From NCBI GenBank assembly GCA_964487255.1, contig CAZAQV010000025.1, positions 1 to 64,000 on the forward strand: a stretch of 64,000 nt of DNA. The letters are read 5' to 3'. A program made the translations under genes and the position numbers. Source of the stretch: CAZAQV01 sp964487255 (GTDB lineage: Bacteria; Myxococcota_A; Polyangia; Polyangiales; CAZAQV01). This document shows, piece by piece, positions 58,785 through 64,000 of the stretch. Position 1 is the stretch's first letter; each line of letters opens with the position of its first letter. The notes under the pieces were generated by a model, which saw only the letters and a program-made list of their open reading frames with translations, had not been told where the DNA came from and did no database searches.

Positions 58785-60667
58785 TGGCGAGATTCCGACG
58801 TTCGAAGAAGACGGGCGAAGTCGAGCGCAAGCCAGACGGTGCCGTGAGACGAAGCCAGGTGGTCGGACCCTACGGCCCGGGCGCAATGATCGACCTCCTT
58901 CAACATGCGGTGATTGTTGGAGGCTTGGAGAGCTGGCGGCTCGGCGACAGCGAACCGATTGCGGAGCCACGCCTTCGCGACCGCCTCCAGGCTCGATACA
59001 AACACCTCTCGAATCTGTCGGAGAGCGCTCCTTTCTTTGCGCCCCCCGAGTGCGACGACCAGGAAGCGACGCAGGCGCGCGGTATTCGAGTTCTGGAGTT
59101 TCCGGCGTGGTTTGTATGCACGGGCCCGAAGTGTGGTCGGCTCATCCACCGCAAGGATCTCGGTGACGCTACAAAAAAGGACGGGCGCCGGTTTCACGAA
59201 TGTGTCGACCGGAGGAAGCGCCCGGCAGTGCCGATTCGCTTTGTAGGTGCGTGCGACCGCGGGCACCTTCAGGAGTTTCCGTGGGTTCGTTTCGCGCACC
59301 TTGAGAAGGGTAAGTGCGGCGCCCCGGAGCTTACCTTGCGCGAAGGGGCTGCGGGTGACTTCCAAAGTATTCGCGTCAGCTGCGCCTGTGGGCAGGGCCA
59401 GTATTTGGCGACGGCGACAAGCAAGCACTTCGACCTCAAGTGCTATGGCGGCCGGCCCTGGCTGCCACGTGAGCACGACAAAGAAGAGTGCGACGAGACG
59501 CTGAAGCTTCTGGTGCGAACATCGAGTAGTAGTTACTTCCCGCTGACAGTCTCCGCGCTTTCGGTCCCGGACCCCAAGAACGTCATTCGTGACCAACTCT
59601 CGACCAAGGCTGGCGATCTTCGTCCCTTTGTGGAACAGGGCTCTGAGGCGCTGCAGCTCTACCTCAAGACCTTGTTCAAGGACTTGGTGGCGGAACACGG
59701 CATCGAAGTGGTTGAGCAGCAGGTGATGGAGATTGTCACTGGAGAGGCAGCGGAGCGGTTGCCGATTCGAACGGCGGAGTACACGCAGTTTCAAACCGCG
59801 CCTGCCGAGCAAACCAATGAGGATTTCTCCGAGGACGCACGCTTCGAGGCGAGGACCATCGAGACGTCAGCGGGACTCGCCAAGTACGTCGACAAAGTCG
59901 TCATCGCGCATCGCCTCCGCGAGGTTCGGGCGCAGATTGGCTTCACCCGGCTCACCCCGGCGTCGTCCGACAACCAGGGCGAAATCAGCGAGAACGCGGT
60001 CGTCGCACCGCTTTCGGCGACCAAGACCTGGCTGCCTGCGACTACCGTCCAAGGCGAGGGCCTTTATTTCTCACTCAATAAAGACGCGCTCCAAGCGTGG
60101 GAAAACCGACCTGCTGTTCAAGAGCGCGCCAAGATGCTCCACGAAGCGTTCCTCAAGTGGCACCAGTCGCGCGGCATGTCGCACGGCGACAGGAAGGCAG
60201 CGATTCTGCCTTTTCCACGCGCTCGATTCTACCTGCTTCATTCGCTCTCGCACCTTTTGATCAACGCCATCTCGCTCGAATGCGGCTACTCGGCCAGCTC
60301 GATTCGCGAACGCATCTACTGCGGGCCGACGGACAAAGACGAGACGGATATGGCTGGCGTGCTTCTGTACACGGGGACACCTGGCTCCGAAGGCACACTG
60401 GGGGGCCTCATTGAACAGGGGCGGCGCCTTGAAAAGCACTTGCTGCACGCCCGTGACTTGGGCGCCCTTTGCTCGAACGACCCCCTTTGCGGAAGCCATG
60501 ACCCGATGAAGGACCGCGCCGAGCGCCTGCTCGAAGGCGCAGCCTGCCACGGCTGCCTCTTCATCGCGGAGCCGTCCTGCGAGAAGTTCAACCAGTACCT
60601 CGACCGTGCGTTGGTGGTGCCAGTGGTGGGGCAGCCGCCGGAGTGTGCCTTTTTCGAGGGCCTTTAG
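58784..60667 (+). CDS. drmB: DISARM protein DrmB (DUF1998)
   Basis: 627 residues from ATG 58784, overlapping the drmA stop by 1 base (TGATG). The N-terminus 'RRSQVVGPYGPGAMIDLLQHAV' is the family signature. Zinc-like Cys/His pairs: 'CTGPKCGRLIH' (about 112), 'GACDRGHLQEF' (about 155) and 'CACGQGQYL' (about 199). The DUF1998 domain is C-terminal (about 484-592): 'YLLHSLSHLLINAISLECGYS', 'GVLLYTGTPGSEGTLGGL' and 'CHGCLFIAEPSCE'. Partner of DrmA in DISARM. Confidence 0.92.
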   Translation: MARFRRSKKTGEVERKPDGAVRRSQVVGPYGPGAMIDLLQHAVIVGGLESWRLGDSEPIAEPRLRDRLQARYKHLSNLSESAPFFAPPECDDQEATQARGIRVLEFPAWFVCTGPKCGRLIHRKDLGDATKKDGRRFHECVDRRKRPAVPIRFVGACDRGHLQEFPWVRFAHLEKGKCGAPELTLREGAAGDFQSIRVSCACGQGQYLATATSKHFDLKCYGGRPWLPREHDKEECDETLKLLVRTSSSSYFPLTVSALSVPDPKNVIRDQLSTKAGDLRPFVEQGSEALQLYLKTLFKDLVAEHGIEVVEQQVMEIVTGEAAERLPIRTAEYTQFQTAPAEQTNEDFSEDARFEARTIETSAGLAKYVDKVVIAHRLREVRAQIGFTRLTPASSDNQGEISENAVVAPLSATKTWLPATTVQGEGLYFSLNKDALQAWENRPAVQERAKMLHEAFLKWHQSRGMSHGDRKAAILPFPRARFYLLHSLSHLLINAISLECGYSASSIRERIYCGPTDKDETDMAGVLLYTGTPGSEGTLGGLIEQGRRLEKHLLHARDLGALCSNDPLCGSHDPMKDRAERLLEGAACHGCLFIAEPSCEKFNQYLDRALVVPVVGQPPECAFFEGL

Positions 60668-60669
60668 CC

Positions 60670-61437
60670 GTGCTCAAGGACATCGAGACCCGAGACCTCC
60701 AAGCTGTGATCGCGGCGGTCGACGCGGGCCGCGTCCAGGGCGCGGTTACGGGCGCGAGTCTCTCCCGCCTCGGCCTCGGGACATTGGCGAGCCAGCTCTC
60801 CAAGGTAGAGGGGCTCACAGCGGCGGGCCTTCGGTTGGCCGCGTCGGCAGCCTTGGCCGAGCGCGAAGGAAAGCCACAGTCCCCCGAACTCGTATGGACC
60901 GGGCCCGCGGGGCGCATGGGCAACGCCCGCTCGACGGAGGTCGTGTTCCGAGACTTGCTTGCTTCAACCCAAAAGAGCGTCTGGATGACCGGTTACGCCG
61001 TCGACCACGGCAAAGACCTCTTTGCGCCGCTCCACTCCCGGATGGTCGAGGCCCAGCAGTCAGGGCAGCCGCTTCGGGTGCGCTTTCTGCTGAACCTAGA
61101 GTACAAGCGCAAGGAAGTCTCCGAGCCGACGCTCGAAGCCAGCGCCCAGGTGCTGACCAACCGCTTCTTGGAGTCCAACTGGCCCCTCGAGGGCCCTCGG
61201 CCAGAGTTCTACTACGACCCTCGAACCATCGACCCGAAAGTCTTCGCGAGTATGCATGCCAAGACCGTGGTGGTGGACGAGCGACGCACGCTGATCGGTT
61301 CGGCCAACTTCACGAACCGTGGCCAGACCCGCAACATCGAGGCGGGTGCGGTCATCGACGATCCGACTTTTGCGCGTTCGCTCGTCTCTCAGCTTCAGTC
61401 GCTGATCGACGCGGGAAAGATTTTGCGAAGCATTTAG
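60670..61437 (+). CDS. drmC: DISARM phospholipase-D-like protein DrmC
   Basis: GTG 60670 lies 2 bases after the drmB stop, which I prefer to an overlapping GTG at 60643. 255 residues; PLD-type fold with one HKD motif 'HAKTVVVDERRTLIGSANFT' (about 196-215) and the C-terminal 'IEAGAVIDDPTFARSL'. This matches the DISARM DrmC; its catalytic role in DISARM is not fully clear in the published work. Last gene of the drmABC unit; the next 61 bases hold a new promoter. Confidence 0.88.
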   Translation: MLKDIETRDLQAVIAAVDAGRVQGAVTGASLSRLGLGTLASQLSKVEGLTAAGLRLAASAALAEREGKPQSPELVWTGPAGRMGNARSTEVVFRDLLASTQKSVWMTGYAVDHGKDLFAPLHSRMVEAQQSGQPLRVRFLLNLEYKRKEVSEPTLEASAQVLTNRFLESNWPLEGPRPEFYYDPRTIDPKVFASMHAKTVVVDERRTLIGSANFTNRGQTRNIEAGAVIDDPTFARSLVSQLQSLIDAGKILRSI

Positions 61438-61463
61438 CGGTTTGTGACGCGGTTGGCCTTGGC

Positions 61464-61499
61464 TTGACATGTTGCCAAAATGGCAACAAGATATACTGA
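61464..61499 (+). promoter_or_regulatory. Promoter with operator for the embedded HigBA module
   Basis: TTGACA at 61464-61469 is a consensus -35. A perfect inverted repeat GTTGCCA-AAA-TGGCAAC (61471-61487) fills the spacer, and the -10 region would fall at CAAGAT (61487-61492, 17-bp spacing). HigB's ATG at 61499 has no Shine-Dalgarno and would sit at about +1, so the mRNA may be leaderless. The palindrome is a plausible HigA operator. Confidence 0.7.
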
Positions 61500-61792
61500 T
61501 GAGGGTGGTCACCCGCCGTACTCTCAAAGAGTTTTGGGAGAAGTACCCTGCGGCGGAAAAGCCCTTGAGAGAGTGGGAAGCACGAATGCATTTTGGACGT
61601 TTTGCGAATGCCAGTGAGATTGTCGCTGCGTTTTCTGACGCCGACGTCATCGGAGACAAGCGGATTGTATTCAATATTGGTGGCAACAAGTTTCGTTTGG
61701 TCGCTCGCGTGAACTATTCAGCGCAGGCAGCCTACGTGCGGTTTGTTGGGACGCATAACCAGTATAACAATATAGACGCCGCGGAGGTGTAG
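61499..61792 (+). CDS. higB: HigB-family RelE-like mRNA interferase toxin
   Basis: 97 residues. Matches the HigB_toxin family in order: 'RRTLKEFWEKYPAAEKPLRE', 'WEARM', 'ANASEIVAAFSDADVIGDKR', 'IVFNIGGNKFRLVARVNYS' and 'YVRFVGTHNQYNNIDA'. Toxins of this family cleave mRNA on the ribosome. Toxin precedes antitoxin, as is usual for HigBA. It sits between drmC and drmD with its own promoter/operator. Confidence 0.92.
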   Translation: MRVVTRRTLKEFWEKYPAAEKPLREWEARMHFGRFANASEIVAAFSDADVIGDKRIVFNIGGNKFRLVARVNYSAQAAYVRFVGTHNQYNNIDAAEV

Positions 61793-61794
61793 AC

Positions 61795-62223
61795 ATGGCG
61801 GGAAGAAGAAAATTCCAGCCCATCACGACAGAGAAACAACTTGATGCTGCCTTGTCATGGATCGATGATCTGATGGAGAAAGATGAGCGTGGAGGTGGCC
61901 TTACCAAGGCGGAGACTGCGCTCTTGGACGCTCTTGCAACGCTTGTGGAGGCCTACGAAGACAAAGTCCGCCCGCTCGACCGCGGCTTGGACCCTGTGCG
62001 AGTCATTTTGCAGGTCATGAAAGAGCGCCAGCTCCGGGCCGCGGATTTGGTCCGCATGGGAGTTTTCTCCAGTCCTGAGCGCGCAAGCGATAAGTTGAAG
62101 TACAAGCGGCGACTTACTCTGGATAACATTCGCGCGGTCCACGAGCACCTACATGTTCCACTTGAGGTTTTGATTGCCGAGTATCGCTATGGTGATCAGC
62201 GCCGCAGACGTAAAAGCGGGTAA
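61795..62223 (+). CDS. higA: HigA-type antitoxin with HTH
   Basis: 142 residues; GGAGGTG 5 bases before ATG 61795, 2 bases after the higB stop. The N-terminal part 'ITTEKQLDAALSWIDDLM', 'KAETALLDALATLVEAYEDK', then the HTH region 'DPVRVILQVMKERQLRAADL', 'KLKYKRRLTLDNIRAVHEHL' and 'LEVLIAEYRY' follow the HigA antitoxin pattern. Expected to neutralise HigB and repress the promoter at 61464-61499. Confidence 0.9.
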   Translation: MAGRRKFQPITTEKQLDAALSWIDDLMEKDERGGGLTKAETALLDALATLVEAYEDKVRPLDRGLDPVRVILQVMKERQLRAADLVRMGVFSSPERASDKLKYKRRLTLDNIRAVHEHLHVPLEVLIAEYRYGDQRRRRKSG

Positions 62224-62269
62224 CAAAACGGCCCTTTTTCTGCTAGCTTCGATCTCGTAGGCTTCGTCC

Positions 62270-64000
62270 GTGTCTGAGCCCGCGAGCATCGCGTCAGTCC
62301 TGACCGCGTTGACCAAAGCGCGTATGCAAGAGCTTGGGCGTCGCGCGGGTGTGGCGCTCCCAAAGTCACCGCCAAAGGCGGAGCTGGCGAAGAAGTTCGC
62401 CGAGTCGGGGCGGGTCAGCTTTCGAGGGCTCCTCGAACAGATGCAGCGCGACGAGCTGCGTACGGCTTGCCGCGAGCACGGCCTCGACGACTCGGGTCGC
62501 GCGCGTCAGCTTCTGATGTCTCGCCTGCTCGAAGCGCACGGTGATATGAAGAGTGTGCCTCCCGCACCGCTCTTCAGCGCTTCGCTCTCTGGCGGACACA
62601 TGCCCAAGTCGGGCGACACGGTTGTGGCGCGCCACCGCCAATGGCTGGTTGACGACGTCGAACCGCCACCCGCTGAAGGCCAAGCTACGCTGGTCACGCT
62701 CACTTGTCTCGACGATGACCACCGCGGCGAGGTCACGCAGCTCTTCTGGGAGCTGGAGCTGGGCGCGAAGGTGATCAACCCGTCGGCGGACGCGTTCTCG
62801 GAGGCCGCGGAGTTCGACGACCCGGGGAACTTCCTCGCGCACCTGTCCGCGATTCGTTGGCAGGGCGTCACCGCCACGCGGGCCGACCGCTTTCAATCAC
62901 CGTTTCGCGCAGGCATTCACATGCAGGCCCACCAGCTCATCCCGCTGCAAAAGGCGCTTTCGCTGCCGCGCGCCAACCTCTTCATCGCCGATGACGTGGG
63001 CCTCGGAAAGACCATCGAAGCGGGCCTCGTTCTTCAAGAGCTGATCTTGCGGCAGCGGGTGAACTTCGCGCTCATCGTATGCCCAGCCTCTGTCACGCTG
63101 CAATGGCAAGCTGAGATGGAGCAGCGTTTCGGCCTCCGCTTCGAGGTCTACTCCCGCGACTTCGTCGTGGCCCGCCAGCGCGAACGCGGCTTTGGCATCA
63201 ACCCGTGGTCGACCCACAACCGTTTCATTATCTCGTATCCGCTGCTTCGGCGGCCTGAGTACCGGGACCGCCTGCTGGAGCACCTCCGCACCTTGAGCCT
63301 GGAGCAGTCGGGTGACCGTGCGCGGCGCAGCATGCTGATCATGGACGAGGCGCATACTGCGGCGCCTGCGAGCGCCAGCCGCTACGCCGTGGACTCTAAG
63401 ATCACCACCGTCGTTCGCGACATCGCCCCGCGTTTTGAGAACCGCCTCTTCTTGAGCGCTACTCCGCACAATGGCCACTCGAACAGCTTCTCGGCGCTCC
63501 TGGAAATCCTCGACCCGCAGCGCTTCACGCGCGGCGTCAGCGTCTCTGGGCCCGATGCGCTCGAGCCCGTCATGGTGCGGCGCCTTAAGCGCGACCTTCG
63601 CGGGGTGACCGGAGAGCTTTCGTTCCCCGAGCGAAAAGTCATTCGCCTTACGTTGAGCACACCCGACCCAGCTGCCAACGAGCCCGCCTGGAACCTGGTG
63701 CCGGTCGTCAGTTCCTCGGATGGAGCCGACGAGCAAGGCCAAGCGTCTTCGCTCGGAAGCGGCGCCACCAATGAGCTCGGCCTCGCGTCGCTTCTTTCGC
63801 GCTACAGCGCGCTCGCGTCTGAAGGAGGCAAGGGCAGAAGACTCACCTTCATCAACCTGCAGAAGCGACTTTTGAGTTCGCCCGAAGCCTTCTACCGTAC
63901 GCTCGAACGCCACGCGCATGCACTTGGCAAAAAGCACAAGCCGCACCCGCACCATACGCCCTCGGGTCCGACCGTCGACCCGCTGATGGAAGAGCGAGGC
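62270..64000 (+). CDS. drmD: DISARM SNF2-type helicase DrmD (5' part; runs off the window)
   Basis: GTG at 62270, 46 bases after the higA stop; 577 codons are in the window and remain open. An N-terminal SAP-like segment 'LRTACREHGLDDSGRARQLL' (about 63-82) is followed by the SNF2 helicase: Walker A 'DDVGLGKTIEAGL' (about 241), 'VCPASVTLQWQAEM', DEAH 'IMDEAHTAAP' (about 358) and 'LFLSATPHNGHSNSF' (about 395). Matches DrmD, the class-1-specific component of DISARM. The C-terminal helicase lobe lies beyond the window. The DISARM methyltransferase would be expected downstream. Confidence 0.9.
   Translation, partial: MSEPASIASVLTALTKARMQELGRRAGVALPKSPPKAELAKKFAESGRVSFRGLLEQMQRDELRTACREHGLDDSGRARQLLMSRLLEAHGDMKSVPPAPLFSASLSGGHMPKSGDTVVARHRQWLVDDVEPPPAEGQATLVTLTCLDDDHRGEVTQLFWELELGAKVINPSADAFSEAAEFDDPGNFLAHLSAIRWQGVTATRADRFQSPFRAGIHMQAHQLIPLQKALSLPRANLFIADDVGLGKTIEAGLVLQELILRQRVNFALIVCPASVTLQWQAEMEQRFGLRFEVYSRDFVVARQRERGFGINPWSTHNRFIISYPLLRRPEYRDRLLEHLRTLSLEQSGDRARRSMLIMDEAHTAAPASASRYAVDSKITTVVRDIAPRFENRLFLSATPHNGHSNSFSALLEILDPQRFTRGVSVSGPDALEPVMVRRLKRDLRGVTGELSFPERKVIRLTLSTPDPAANEPAWNLVPVVSSSDGADEQGQASSLGSGATNELGLASLLSRYSALASEGGKGRRLTFINLQKRLLSSPEAFYRTLERHAHALGKKHKPHPHHTPSGPTVDPLMEERG

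Noticed and set aside
61492..61497. TATACT before higB as the -10 element
   Set aside because: With TTGACA the spacing would be 22 bp and the start would fall after the ATG; the 17-bp-spaced CAAGAT fits better.

Overview
The window looks like chromosomal DNA of a predatory/social deltaproteobacterial lineage, most likely Myxococcota or a close relative. This is an inference from the high G+C content, the many lipoproteins with Asp/Ala-rich linkers after the lipidated Cys, the cysteine-rich 'DGMKNQEETAVDCGG' and 'CGNGTVEGPELCDG' type motifs, and the very large HAMP-array histidine kinase. No rRNA, tRNA, CRISPR array or prophage was recognised.

Layout. 0.5-3.3 kb: a secreted GH92 mannosidase. 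3.4-8.4 kb: two divergent, apparently paralogous exported proteins of unknown function. They flank a REP-type HUH transposase, its repeat motifs, and a broken copy of a methyltransferase 3' end. 8.4-25.6 kb: envelope and metabolic genes, namely lipoproteins, a PAP2 phosphatase, a membrane-domain/purple-acid-phosphatase fusion, a SAM methyltransferase, a fatty-acid desaturase, an alpha/beta hydrolase, a TSUP exporter and a TolB-like propeller. 25.8-29.6 kb: a small Rho_N protein, a metallo-beta-lactamase/rhodanese protein, a DsrE-like lipoprotein and a cardiolipin synthase. 29.6-42.4 kb: a signalling cluster bounded by two paralogous FHA proteins. It holds a REC-HK-REC hybrid kinase, a membrane sensor ending in HAMP, a small protein, a 2086-residue cytosolic HAMP-array hybrid kinase (11 exact 276-bp units, GAF, kinase, three receivers), CheR and CheB. 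42.4-49.3 kb: a sugar-phosphate antiporter-like MFS protein, an SLC13-type permease, a GIDE-like membrane protein, two lipoproteins and a 162-bp MITE-like element.

49.4-64.0 kb is a defence island. It starts with 83-bp direct repeats and a gene preceded by three 16-bp palindromes. Next come a winged-helix-like protein, a RecB/DnaQ-like DUF2779 nuclease, and a hipBA module with three 18-bp operator-like repeats at an exact 28-bp period. The last part is a class-1-type DISARM locus: drmA-drmB-drmC, then a complete HigB-HigA toxin-antitoxin pair with its own promoter/operator, then drmD, which runs off the window end. The DISARM methyltransferase is not in the window and is expected beyond position 64000. 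The HigBA pair inserted between drmC and drmD is the most interesting observation: it may act as a guard or addiction unit for the restriction-like system.

Functions are assigned from motifs read by eye; no database search was possible.
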